Below the pieces are notes generated by a model that was given only the letters and a program-made list of their open reading frames with translations, was not told where the DNA came from and did no database searches. Position numbers and translations under genes: made by a program. 38,071 bases of DNA from Takashimella koratensis (Eukaryota; Basidiomycota; Tremellomycetes; Trichosporonales; Tetragoniomycetaceae): contig BCKT01000014.1 in NCBI GenBank assembly GCA_003116875.1, positions 28,595 through 66,665 of the forward strand, written 5' to 3'. This document shows positions 1 to 9,850 of this stretch, one piece after another. The first letter of the stretch is position 1; each line of letters starts with the position of its first letter.

Positions 1-170
1 GGTAGACATGGTGGGTGTCTGGGTGGCAAACAGTGGGTGGGGGTGTGTCTAGAGTCCTGGCTAACTCTGACTGCGAATCTGTTAAGTTTCAACGGGTTGG
101 GGATTCATCTCTCGACGCTACAGACTGCTATTTAAACGCACCAGATCGGCCTCGACCGCTTGCGCGTCGT
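1..170. other. Left edge, no recognisable gene
   Basis: Neither strand holds a recognisable protein. The missing C-terminal half of the adjacent oxygenase would be expected here on the minus strand, but no matching segment is visible, so the loss is probably real rather than hidden behind an intron. The open frame starting at base 15 on the plus strand is a shadow of the oxygenase and resembles no known family. Confidence 0.4.
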
Positions 171-1140
171 TCATGCATCCCCGTCGTTCTCCGCGGCCGC
201 AGCCGCTCGCGGGCCCGTGCGCCGCAGCGCTGCAGGGCCCCTACTAGTGGTCTTATTGTTCTCCATGGCCTCGGCCTGCGCCACCCCGCTCGGTCCCCTC
301 TCGGCATCCAGGTACCTCGGGGCCGCTCGGACCGCTTTAGGCGTCCTCAGGCGCCATACCTGACACCCTTCAAACGCCCCCGCCAGCCGATTTTGAGTAG
401 GAAGGGAGAGTTCCCACGTGGGAGAGTCGTCGACGAAAACGTCGTATGCGAGCGTAAACCTGTACCCAGATGTCACCGGACGAACCTCATGGTCGCAATC
501 GGCGAAATGGAAGGACCATCCGATCTTGGCACTGGAACCCTCTTCATCCATGAGTTCTTCCTTGCCCCAGCCAAACGACATCTCGACGTCACTCCGTTTG
601 ACAACCAAGTCGCCCCCAGTGAAGACGGATGGTAGGCACAAGTTGAGGGTGCCGATGTGAGATTGACTCCGAGGCGTATCGACATGGTTCTTAAAGAATC
701 CGCCCGTGGAGTACATATTGAGCTTATGGAGGTCGGCGTAAACCGCATGCGGTGTTCAGCGCTCTCTGGATGCTGGGTAATATCGAGCTTGCCGAGATGA
801 TCTCTTTGGTCATTGCGAAGAACGGCGGCTTCCTCTCACGAGCTTGGCGATAATGCTCGTCGTATGTCAATTTGCCACTGTGTCCGAACGGCGACGCCGG
901 TCCATTTTCGTACATGGCCGCGGCAGACTCGGCGTTGATAGGCAACCTGACTGATGTCCAGACGGAAGAGTCGGAGCTTGGTGGGGCTTGAAATGAGGTG
1001 TAGAGGAGTTGGAGTTCGGGCAGGGACTGGACAGGGATCGTTCCGCCGCAGGCGAAACTGTATGAGGAGTCACTGCAGCTCTGCTCGAGAGCTTGGAGAG
1101 CGGCGAGTTCGTGATCGTTGGGCTCGCGATAGGTCGGCAT
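171..1140 (-). pseudogene. 2-oxoglutarate/Fe(II) oxygenase-like gene, copy 1, C-terminus degraded
   Basis: Prolyl-4-hydroxylase-like 2OG-Fe(II) oxygenase; substrate unknown. The start at 1140 (MPTYREPND) aligns with copy 2 (MAPLRQPDA), and both share the segment KLxYDxxYRQAxExKPP. The catalytic core follows: HVDTPR gives the first metal ligands (HxD), DCDHEVRPVTSGYRFTL gives the distal His and the 2OG-binding Arg. Two defects are visible. The frame moves by +1 between the N-terminal block (stop at 724-726) and the HxD block; the shift must lie at 727-755 unless a GC-AG intron at 723-792 is used. After the residues LAGAF (about base 380) similarity to copy 2 stops and a low-complexity Ala/Arg tail runs to 171. 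Copy 2 has well over 100 further residues, including the GL.HLY block. It could be a pseudogene or a shortened gene. The family call is secure; whether it functions is doubtful. Confidence 0.6.
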
Positions 1141-1277
1141 GGTGGGCTTCTGTCAGCCTGGCCATCAGTAAAACTCAACCACAGAATACAATGGATGTAC
1201 CTTTGTTTCGGGAGGCCAATGAAGATGAAGACAAGGTGGCGAAGAGATGATGAAAGACGAAGAAACGATGAAGCTGA

Positions 1278-1287
1278 ATTTATATAT
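1278..1287 (-). promoter_or_regulatory. TATA-like element upstream of oxygenase copy 1
   Basis: The minus strand reads ATATATAAAT, about 138 nt upstream of the start at 1140. A similar element precedes copy 2, which suggests that the promoter was duplicated with the gene. The call rests on sequence match only. Confidence 0.3.
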
Positions 1288-1547
1288 CGCTGCGTGTAGA
1301 TGGTCAACTTGAGAGTTATGATGATGATTGTGGTTGACTCATCCTCTTTTGGGCGGCGTCGCAGTTTGACTAAACTCTAATAAAATTATAGCGTTGCCGA
1401 CAAATACTACCTCACTCGTTGTCTATGCATTCAAGTAGGAAGATGAAGACCCGTTCAAGTTCATGTTACAGTACCTCGCTGTCACTTCAATTCTTTCATG
1501 TCTTACTGCTTTGTTCAGAGACTACAAAATCGGCTTTCTAACAACAC

Positions 1548-2836
1548 CTACTCCATCTTGGCGCCACGCTGGTCGGCAGGCGGCAGTTCGACGATAATTG
1601 CGATCGAAGCGTAACAGTAGGAACTCTGGGGCTCGTTTCCGTAATTAATAAAGTTGTGCTTGTCCCAAGCTGTCGGAAGGAGCGCCCATACGAGGTCGAG
1701 TCGACACTCGCCCTCGCCGGAGTCCTAAATTGACGTCGTACAGGCTCATCTCGCCAACGTATTCGTTGTCCGGTACGATGCGGAAAGCCTCGGCAACAGC
1801 GTACATTGTCGAGCGATACCCCAGAGGTGCGACCTCGCCCTCCTCGGACTCGGAAGTAATCTTGTCGAGTCCCCAACCACGCAAAAACGACGTGAAGTCT
1901 TCGCCGAAATCCGCGCTAAACGCTCCGTTGAACGACCACTGCAGATTGTGTTTCGAGATGAGTCGAAACAGCGCCGCGTCTTGGCCCTTCAAGATCGATG
2001 GGCCCATGGATCCGTCCTTCCCGGGGTACAGGTGAGACAGACCGAACGCAAGGGTGCAGCCTTGAGGAGCAAACGTCGGCTCGAGAAGCGAGTTGAAGGA
2101 CTGCTCCAACCCCTGATGGGAGGAAATGATAGGGTCAATGGAGGAGGACTTCGAGACGAAGACATCGTACGCGAGAGTGAACCTGAAGCCGGACGTGACC
2201 GGAAGCACTTCGTGTGCGCAGTCGGTAAAGTGGAAAGACCAGGCAATTTGGGGACCGTGCGTCTTGTCTCGGCTCGTGAGATCCGCGCGGCTCCATTCAA
2301 ACGTTGTGTGGCTGTCACCGCGTCGTACCACAAGATCACCACTGGTGAATTCGGAGGGGAGGCAGACGTTGATGGTCCCAAGGTGGGATGTGGCGCGAGG
2401 AGTGTCGACGTGTCCCTTGAAGAAACCGCCGGTGGCGTACATATTGAGCTTGTGAAAGTTTACACGAAGGGGCTTGGTGCTGACCAGCGGAGAGGATTTC
2501 CTCGGTCAGGGCGATGTAGGGGGGCTTGATCTCGTGCGCCTGGCGATAAGTATCGTCGTACTCGAGCTTGTCGCCCCGACCAAACGGAGAGGACTCGCTG
2601 GCGTCGTACAGCCTGGAGGCGGCGGCGGGGTTGATTGGGACGGTGACGAGCTGGATGGGGTTGGTTTCGGCTGCGTTGGACCTAGGAGGCGACGAGTAGA
2701 ACAGCTGGAGATCGGGAAGGAAACTGAGGGGGATAGTACCGCTACATGCAAATCCGTAGGACGTCTCTTTGCACGTCTTCTCCAGAGCGGTGAGCACTTC
2801 GAGCTCGTGGGCGTCCGGCTGGCGAAGTGGGGCCAT
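1548..2836 (-). CDS. 2-oxoglutarate/Fe(II)-dependent oxygenase, copy 2
   Basis: Full-length version of the oxygenase family in copy 1. Family members use O2, Fe(II) and 2-oxoglutarate to hydroxylate a substrate, unknown here. Visible blocks are the N-terminus from 2836, HVDTPR (HxD iron ligands), DCAHEVLPVTSGFRFTL (distal His and 2OG Arg), CTLAFGLSHLYPG, and a C-terminal block containing HNFINYGNEPQSSYCYAS. The C-terminal block is in another frame. A GT-AG intron at 1725-1776 (52 nt, phase 0, ending TTTAG) joins AEAFRI to DSGEGECRLDLVW and restores the frame, with the stop at 1548-1550. The N-terminal block ending TEEILSA and the HKLNMY block are also offset by +1. No good GT-AG intron fits between 2449 and 2505; a GC-AG intron at 2449-2488 (40 nt) would. 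A short gap of about 400 bp separates it from copy 1 in the same orientation, indicating tandem duplication. Confidence 0.7.
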
Positions 2837-2900
2837 GGTGGGGTCGGAAGGCGTTGTGGTAAGAGTTGGTGAAGAGGGACGTAGGGCAGGAGAAATCGCC

Positions 2901-2910
2901 TTTTATATAT
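2901..2910 (-). promoter_or_regulatory. TATA-like element of oxygenase copy 2
   Basis: The minus strand reads ATATATAAAA about 65 nt upstream of the start at 2836, a plausible core promoter position. It is more TATA-like and closer to the start than the element of copy 1. Confidence 0.35.
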
Positions 2911-3110
2911 GAGAGTTGGATAATTGGTGACCAAAGCTGACGCAACCGTCCTCGTCACCATGACGCGACCCACTCAAACCATCCTTTGAACATAGCAACC
3001 AGTGGTGTCAACCTTCCTCGCACAATCTTCGATTCATCGGCAAAGACTTTGCGGCACAGCGGGACATTATAAATACGACCGACACTACTGTACAAACATG
3101 TCTACAAGTA

Positions 3111-4763
3111 TCACATCCAGAACACGTCTTGATGGGTATTAAAGTACTCGATGCCTTCCTTGCGGTAATCGTCCACCAGGGTGGACACGTTCCCACCTTC
3201 CCCGAGGTGCTGGGTCAAGGCGTTGGTCCCGTATCCCGGCCACCATGGCTGCTTGCTGTTCTTGCTGGGGTCGAGATTGTAGGTGAATGCGAGCCTTTAC
3301 ATCAGCAGGCAGCCATTTCGATGTCTTACCAATAATCCATCATGACATGGCTCAGGTCGTTATCTCCAACCGTATAGCCCAGATTCGTGGTAGCAGAGTT
3401 GAACACGTATGCCAGATCCGTCCCGTGTGTGCCTCACAGTCAGCGATGTGAAGTAATTACTCACTGCCTATGTACGGAGGTGTCCCATTGACAGGATTTC
3501 CAGTGAAGAAATACGACCACACGGGAACATCGTATGCTACCGCTTTCTCGAGGAAAAACCGTCGTCCACTCTGAAAGACGAGGTCGCCAAAGATCGCGGA
3601 AGCTTGTTTGAAACTGCCACTTAGTCAAGCCTCCTTCTTCACTTACACGGGCGACAGACCGAAAGTCTCGTTCCCTGTCCCAAAAGGCCTAAGGTCAGTG
3701 AAGCTGCTTGAGCCCACTCGCGATCCCAGAGCTGGGTTGTTTGGATACAGTGCGATGAGGTCATCGAGAGTGCTGTTGGACAAGCCGAATGGGACTCGCG
3801 TGGAGAGATAAGTGCGCATTTCATCCTCAGTAGTAAGGTTCGTCGGAGCGAGGAACGTGCCCCTACTGTCAGTGATGCAAGCGAATACTGCCCACTCGTC
3901 TTTGTTGTCACCATTTATGAAGGGCAAGCGAGCAAACTTTCCCTCGGCAACCAACTTGGGCGGCGAATCGGGAATCAGATCACCATCAATGCTCGGAGCT
4001 AGAGAATCAATAACTTTTTCCTCAATCTGGCTTACACCACACCTTACTGTCATGTCAGCACCATCACCCTACTCACTCACGGGAATCTCAAAGTCCATGT
4101 TGCCTTAATCGTATCCTGCGCTGCACTGATCGCTGTAGCCGGCGCCGCCTTGACACACTCGAACGTGTCATTTGAGCAACCCACAAGACTCGCGAGTAGG
4201 TCCAAAGGCTCTTGCCACACCTCGCCTGTCGGTCCGATGGGATTATCTCCAGGCGCACCCGACTCCATGATCTATTGTCAGTAGCTGAAATCTTCGAAAT
4301 CATCTCACTGCGCCCCTGAAGAGGTTGATATTGGGATTTAGATAAAGGTAGGCCACACAAATAGCGCCTGCCGACTCGCTCCATAGCGTGATCTTTCATT
4401 AGCTTCGGCATCACATTTGACTTGCTTTATCAGGGTCCCCTCCAAATGACGCGATATTATTCTGCACCCATTGAAGAGCCAACAGTTGATCCTTCAGCCC
4501 GAGGTTGGCGGCACCATTCTCTGAGACCTCTTTCCCGAATCTCATGTGCCGGTTCCTACACAGTCGCGTTATGTATGACGGGCAATGATGGACTTGCACA
4601 TGACTCCTCGCCATCAGTCCGGCCATCACTTCGGCCCCCGAAGGCATCCATCAATCAAGCGCAATCCAACAGACTAGCTCATTTTCAGCATCAATCCAGG
4701 CGTAGTTTCCTTGGCACCTGGCGCCGTGTGAATCGAAAGGGCGTTGCACGCGAGGATGAGGCG
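3111..4763 (-). pseudogene. Type-B carboxylesterase/lipase, 5' region decayed
   Basis: Alpha/beta-hydrolase of the carboxylesterase type B (cholinesterase/lipase) family. The C-terminal two thirds is well preserved once short introns are removed. It holds the nucleophile elbow TLWSESAGA (about 4370), ESGAPGDNPIG, APSIDGDLIPDSP, the acidic residue in GDNKDEWAVF, the catalytic His in THGTDLAYVFN (about 3430), and an ending at the TGA of 3111-3113 (DVFWM). Introns include a GC-AG intron at about 4404-4436 joining GGDPDK to ITLWSES, and a 37-nt GT-AG intron after NLFRGA. Upstream of about 4650 only fragments are legible: ALSIHTAPGAKET (usually in SEDCLxLNIxTP) and a stretch reading VCWIALD-stop-WMPSGA where the oxyanion-hole HGGG should be. 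About 100 N-terminal residues, including any signal peptide, have no room because niiA ends at 4936. Most likely a 5'-truncated pseudogene; an unusual gene model is possible. Confidence 0.7.
4404..4436 (-). other. GC-AG intron of 33 nt in the esterase
   Basis: The minus strand has donor GCAAGT directly after GAT AAA (Asp-Lys), a GCTAATG branch-like site and acceptor GAAAG before ATC ACG. Removing these 33 nt restores the classic family junction GGDPDK-ITLWSESAGA. GC donors are rare, and 33 nt is close to the smallest intron size seen elsewhere in the window. End positions are accurate to a few bases. Confidence 0.6.
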
Positions 4764-4935
4764 CACGTTCCCAAGTCAGCGGATCCATCGCCCTGCTAAT
4801 TGGGTCGCGTCACTGACTGTATCCGACTCGCCATTCCGTCGCCTCGTGGACCTCCTGTCTTTCCATTGGTCATCACTATTACATCGACCACTCAAAATGA
4901 CGTATAAGGAACACAGAACATCTCTATTTGTGTTC

Positions 4936-7900
4936 TTACCACTCGAGACGGGAATCGCCGCACCCTGTGCTGCCGCACTCCCCACCGTTCGCATCAATGT
5001 CCTCTCTCAATCCGGATGGAGCCACTACCTCGATAGCCGTTGCCGCGTTCTTCCCTAGTGCCTCGGCAGTGGCTTTCTTCACCATCCCTACGATGTCAGC
5101 CGATCTTCAGCGTCGAGACCTACATTTAGAGCTTCCGATAACGTTGTCGAGGTCTTCTGATGGAGGAAGATGGACGAACAGCTGCCCATCCTCTTCTCTG
5201 ACTTTGAAAGTGAGAATCTTGAAATCTTCGTCGTTGAGGCAGTCTCCGCCGTCCAATGAAAAGTTACGCTTGTGCAGGCTGACTGTCAGATCTGCCCCGA
5301 CAACCGAACTCACGGGCAAGAAACGTATGGTTTGCCGTCCTTTCCATCGCCGACAAGACCGTGATCGAGCACAAAAGCGCGCTTGTGTGGGCACATCTGC
5401 TGAGTCGCGTAGTATCCCTTACCGGGGACATGGAAGATGGCAAGTTGGGTCTCACGGCCGTACAGGACTGCCGCACTGGTCGTACTCTTCTCTGTCGGCT
5501 GGAGATCCTCAACCGTCGCGAGAGGTACCCAAGTCCAATCACTTTGAGGGGTACCCAATTCGCTCGCCTCAAACTTCTGCCCCGGGAAATTCTTCGGCCA
5601 GTCGGCAGCGCGCAACTGACCACGTTCCTCGATAGGTTCAATGCCCACCCTCCGCTCGTCCTGCCATCAGCGATGAACACGAGGACTACTCACAGAGTTG
5701 GTGAACTGGCGGAACTTTTTCCTTAATTCGGGGTCTTCGACAGCCGTCTTCCACTCGTCCTTGTAAGTCCCGACTAGAGCCTCCATCTCGGCTTCAAGAT
5801 CGGCACAGATTCCGAGCTCGTCCTGGAGCAGAATCCGCTTGAGTTTCTGAGGGGTCAGCAATGTCGAAACCACGGCCTACCTCTATTCCACCCTCAAAGC
5901 TCTCTACCCAAGGGGCGGTACGGGTGAGTCTGTCGGCAGTGCGAATGTAGAACATGAGCTGTATTGTAAGCACCAACCTTTCTGTAGGCACTCACATAGC
6001 GGTCGACGATTTTGACGACTTTGCTTGGTGGGACGTCTTGAGCAAACAGGATAGCATGGCGAGGTTTGGCCCCTCCGTTTCCGCCAATGAAGACTAGCGT
6101 CAGCAAAGTCCAAGGGGTTGACTCACTGTTCCATCCCTTGTCTGTGGCGATGAGGCCAAAGTCTTTGGACTGTGCTTCGGCACACTCTCGGACACATCCT
6201 GACACACCACCCTTGAACTTGTGGGGGCCTATGGTCAGCCTGGGCCATAATGACCACCTACTTCGTACACCGCGATACCGGTTCTCAAGGTCGATAGCGA
6301 GTCCGACTGAATCTCCCACACCAAACCGACACCAGGTGGTGCCTACACACGACTTGACAGTTCGCAGTGACTTGCCGTAGGCGTGGCCCGACTCGAGACC
6401 GGCAGCGTGCATCTTACTCCAGATATCAGGCAAGTCTGCCTTCTGCGCTCCGAAAAGGTCTATCCGTTGACCTATATGTTAGATCAACTCTTGACCTTTA
6501 CTCACCTCCTGTGATCTTGGTGTACAGCTTGTACTCGGAGGCAATCTTGCCGATAGCGACGAGCTTGTCGGGGTGAACCTCACCGCCGGGAATACGAGGG
6601 ACGACGGAGAACGTCCCGTTTCGCTGGATGTTGGCGAGGAATCTAAGGTCAACGGTGTCCAGTTTTGATATTCACCTGTCGTTGGTGTCTTGCAAACCGT
6701 GGTGTTCCGGCTTCATGACGTGCTCGTTGTAGAGCGACGAAAGGATACTTCCGATTGCCGGCTTGCACAGCTCACAACCTTGAGAACCAGCAACTCCGAT
6801 CGTATCCATAATCTCGCGAAACTCTTTCAGCTTCTTGATCTTGATCACTTGGAACAAGTCGGCTCGGGACATCTTAAAGTGGGGACAGATACTATCATCA
6901 GCATAGTCCGGACAGTTACTCACAAGTTGTTGACCGTTAAGCCGGCCCGCTTCATCTCGCTGTTGAAGATGGACGTGACGAGGGGAACACAGCCACCACA
7001 GCCACTTCCCGCCTTGGTCTTGCTTTTGATAGGGCCGAGCTCTGTCATTCCGCCCTTGACACACCCCGTGATCGCCCCTTTGGTGACGTTCTGTCGTTAG
7101 CCCAGCCACAATGTCGACTCACGTGGCAAGAGCAGATTGTCGCGTCGTCGTCGAGATCATCTCCATTATCCTCCCCTTCCTTTTTCTGCCCCAGGATGAA
7201 CTGCGACGGTGGAACGTCGAGCTTTTTCTGAACTGATCAGCTCCTAAGACTTGTTGATCACCTACCTTCTTCTTCGTGATCGCAACAAGCTTGGTAAAGT
7301 CTGCGACATCTCCGATCATCATACCGCCAAGCAAGTGCTCTCCGTCCCCTGTGAAGATGTACTTCTTATAGGTTGCCGAGAACGGGTCGTGGTAGGTGAG
7401 ACACTTCACTGGGCCGTCGGCAGCGAGTTTACGGTGTTTACTCGGCTTAGCCTGGATGGCGACCTCGCCTGCAACTGGGTCGGGTGCAGGTGGTGCGGCA
7501 CGGACATCTGCGAAAAAATCACCAAAGCTTGCGACGTCCACGCCCATGAGTTTGAGACGGGTCGACAGGTCGGGGCTGTTCATTTTCCGCGGTACGTGAG
7601 CGGCGGTCCCGCTCGTCTGGGTCTGCTGTTCAGCTACTGATCTTGAAAACTAAACTCACCAGGTTGAAAGCAAGGATGTCTGCCATCTCAACGCCAGGTG
7701 CGATCAGACCGTAGAACTGGCGTCAGCGAATTCCACATCTTCACTTACGTTTCCACGCCAATTTGCACACTCTCCAATAGCATACACCCCTTCTGCGCTG
7801 GTCATGAGGTCATCACCAACCTCGATGCCTCCTCCCTTGGCGGTTTTGATCCCGCTCGTCACGGCTAGATCGTCCCTCGGCTTGATTCCTATCGCCAGGA

Positions 7901-8803
7901 TGACCATGTCCGACTTGAATTCTTTCCCTCCGACGTCGAACCCGGTAAAGACATCCTCTCCATCGATGGTGGAGGTTATGAGACCCGTTGGCTCGCATTC
8001 CGTCTCCACGGTGACACCGAGGGCGCGGATCTTAGCAAGGACCAGCTCACCAGCGGACGGGTCGAGCTGGCGGTTGAGTGGGTATTTCTGCCGGATCAAA
8101 ATAGATACAGAGGGTACTTGCATGTCGTACACTGCCTTGGCAGCTTCCAGACCAAGTAACTGGCGGTCAGCTCTATTAGCGACAAACACTCACTCCTCCA
8201 CCCACGACCGATGCTGATTTGACTTCGGGTCGCTCGGCATACTTGATGATAGCCTCGAGATCGGCGATACTCCGGTACACGAAGACACCTAAGGTCAGCG
8301 TGCCCTCTGCTTAACCCACCTTTGACCTGTTTTGCGCGCTCGGCAGAGACATACGGTGGCAGGCCGGCAGCCGAGCCAGTCGCCATCACGAGGATATCAT
8401 ACTTGAACTCATTGCCCTTGGAGGTGCGAACCGCCTTGCCCACCGTGTCTACGTGGGTCACTTGTTCCCCGATGTGAAACGCAAAGTGCTCTGGGTTCTG
8501 CTCGGCGTACCACGAGACGTCGTTGAGGTAGAGATCCTCAATGTTACGATGTTGGAAGTATTCTGCTTCTTAGTGACGATTCTACCCTCGACGCACCTGT
8601 CAGGCCAACGCGGTTGTACGCAACCACTGGCTCCTCGCCACAGGTACGGATAAAGTATTTGCCCGCGGTATCCAGCGTGAGCATCTTCTCAATGAACGCT
8701 GGGTGTTAGCGGTGTCCTGTACAACGGACGTACCAATTCCGACCATACCCAGGCCGACGACCATGATCTGGACCCGCTCATTGGGGGCGGTTGTAGCCGT
8801 CAT
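4936..8803 (-). CDS. niiA: Assimilatory nitrite reductase [NAD(P)H]
   Basis: Reduces nitrite to ammonium with NAD(P)H and FAD in the cytosol, the second step of nitrate assimilation. Order from the start at 8803: NAD/FAD pyridine-disulfide oxidoreductase domain (VGLGMVGI, later LVMATGSAAGLP and YAIGECANW); BFD-type [2Fe-2S] domain (ICSCH ... GSGCGGC); ferredoxin-like half-domain; siroheme/[4Fe-4S] domain with C-x5-C (CVGTTWC) and C-x3-C (CVREC); and a C-terminal Rieske domain (CPHKRAF ... CPLHKRNF). The protein ends in the family-typical CGDSRLEW, with TAA at 4936-4938. About 17 introns, mostly 33-50 nt; one near 6232-6265 joins ENRYRGVRS to PHKFKGG, and one near 5100 joins SSK to WMVKK. Estimated length is about 1,080 residues, normal for fungal NiiA. 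It is divergent from a nitrite transporter, with GATA sites between them, so ammonium repression and nitrogen induction are likely. No defect seen. Confidence 0.95.
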
Positions 8804-9075
8804 TGTGCTGTAGTTTGAACGGGGACTTGGGCAACAACAACACCAAGTTCTCACCGTTATATCGACTTGTCGTTCACCGGGCACACCCTCGCAGTTTTTT
8901 CTACACGTCTTGGCACACCTCACCTGAATGCAGCTCTTCTCGAACCACGCACGACCTGCTCAAGGATAGAGCGCTTGCCGAAGGAGGGACATCGTGCCGA
9001 GCCATCGAATCCCGCCCAATGAGCGAGAGGGGTATTTCTCAGCAGCGGGATGGGGTCTTACTCCACCTGAATTCC

Positions 9076-9081
9076 TTATCT
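9076..9081 (-). promoter_or_regulatory. HGATAR site (TTATCT on +)
   Basis: AGATAA on the minus strand, about 270 bp from the niiA start. It matches the fungal nitrogen GATA-factor consensus. Confidence 0.45.
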
Positions 9082-9275
9082 CTGTCTTCCGCTTTAGCTC
9101 CATTGACCCCGGTGGAGGTCCAATTAAAATCATTCCGGACCAAACTACTGGAATCGCATGGGAACGCAGGCTGCCACCCTGAAGCCAACGAATGCAAGTG
9201 GACCAAAATGCCAAGCCACTGGCCATCGCTTCGACTGGCTCGGCAGGCGCATCACCCAAAGGCACCCAGCTGGAA

Positions 9276-9281
9276 AGATAA
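9276..9281 (+). promoter_or_regulatory. HGATAR site (AGATAA)
   Basis: AGATAAG on the plus strand, midway between niiA and the transporter. It lies about 55 bp from an inverted site at 9334, and paired GATA sites are typical of strong AreA-type targets. Confidence 0.45.
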
Positions 9282-9333
9282 GGACCTTGGGTTTTACGCC
9301 TTCAGGCATGTGTTTTGCTCAAAAAGCCTACTC

Positions 9334-9339
9334 TTATCT
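9334..9339 (-). promoter_or_regulatory. HGATAR site (TTATCT on +)
   Basis: AGATAA on the minus strand, forming an inverted pair with the site at 9276. Confidence 0.45.
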
Positions 9340-9711
9340 TTCCAAGACTATGGTCCCACCCCGTAGTCTCGGACGTCACTGCACCCCAAGTCCCCGCGCA
9401 GAGCACCAGAGGAAACCTGGGACGACAGGTGGGGCCATATGTCGTGGAGGTGGGCGGGCCAATGGCTGAGCCCCCTCTCTCGCCAGGAGCCAAGACGAAA
9501 TGGATCTCGATCATAGGGTATTTTCGCCCATCTAGAACAACCCCCCACGGAACGAACAAGTCGAAACAGAACGCCGATTGGTGGAGCGAAATGGGTCCTT
9601 GCCGAACTTCGGCACGGCGCTTCTTTAGTCGAAACCAGGAGGAAAACAATTGGCTTTCCGCTGCTCTAGCTCAAAGGCCGAGGAAAATCGGGGGGCCGGG
9701 GACGATTGGGC

Positions 9712-9717
9712 TTATCT
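9712..9717 (-). promoter_or_regulatory. HGATAR site near the transporter start
   Basis: AGATAA on the minus strand, 134 bp upstream of the ATG at 9851, the best-placed of the four for the transporter promoter. Confidence 0.45.
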
Positions 9718-9850
9718 CTGGAAACATCGTATAAAGATGCACGCTTCATGCCCATGGGGAGTGCCTCCCACTCTTCGTTGAATCAATCTATTTCTGTCTT
9801 CTCCCAGTTGTACAGGCTCTCCTCGTTTCCATTTCCCACCAAAATCTGTA

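Larger units (their letters stand above)
8804..9850. promoter_or_regulatory. Bidirectional promoter region niiA / nitrite transporter
   Basis: A 1,047-bp gap separates two divergent genes of one pathway. It contains four HGATAR sites (9076, 9276, 9334, 9712), the consensus for AreA/Nit2-type GATA factors that mediate nitrogen derepression, plus several inverted CCAAT boxes (ATTGG, for example near 9580, 9650 and 9706). I did not see an exact NirA-type CTCCGHGG here. No convincing protein-coding segment is present; open frames within it resemble no family. Confidence 0.6.

Noticed and set aside
8965..8969. GATAG as a fifth nitrogen GATA site
   Set aside because: Preceded by G, so it does not match HGATAR.
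9302..9649. Open frames within the niiA/nitA promoter region on both strands
   Set aside because: No resemblance to any family, and they overlap one another. The region carries GATA sites and fits a promoter.
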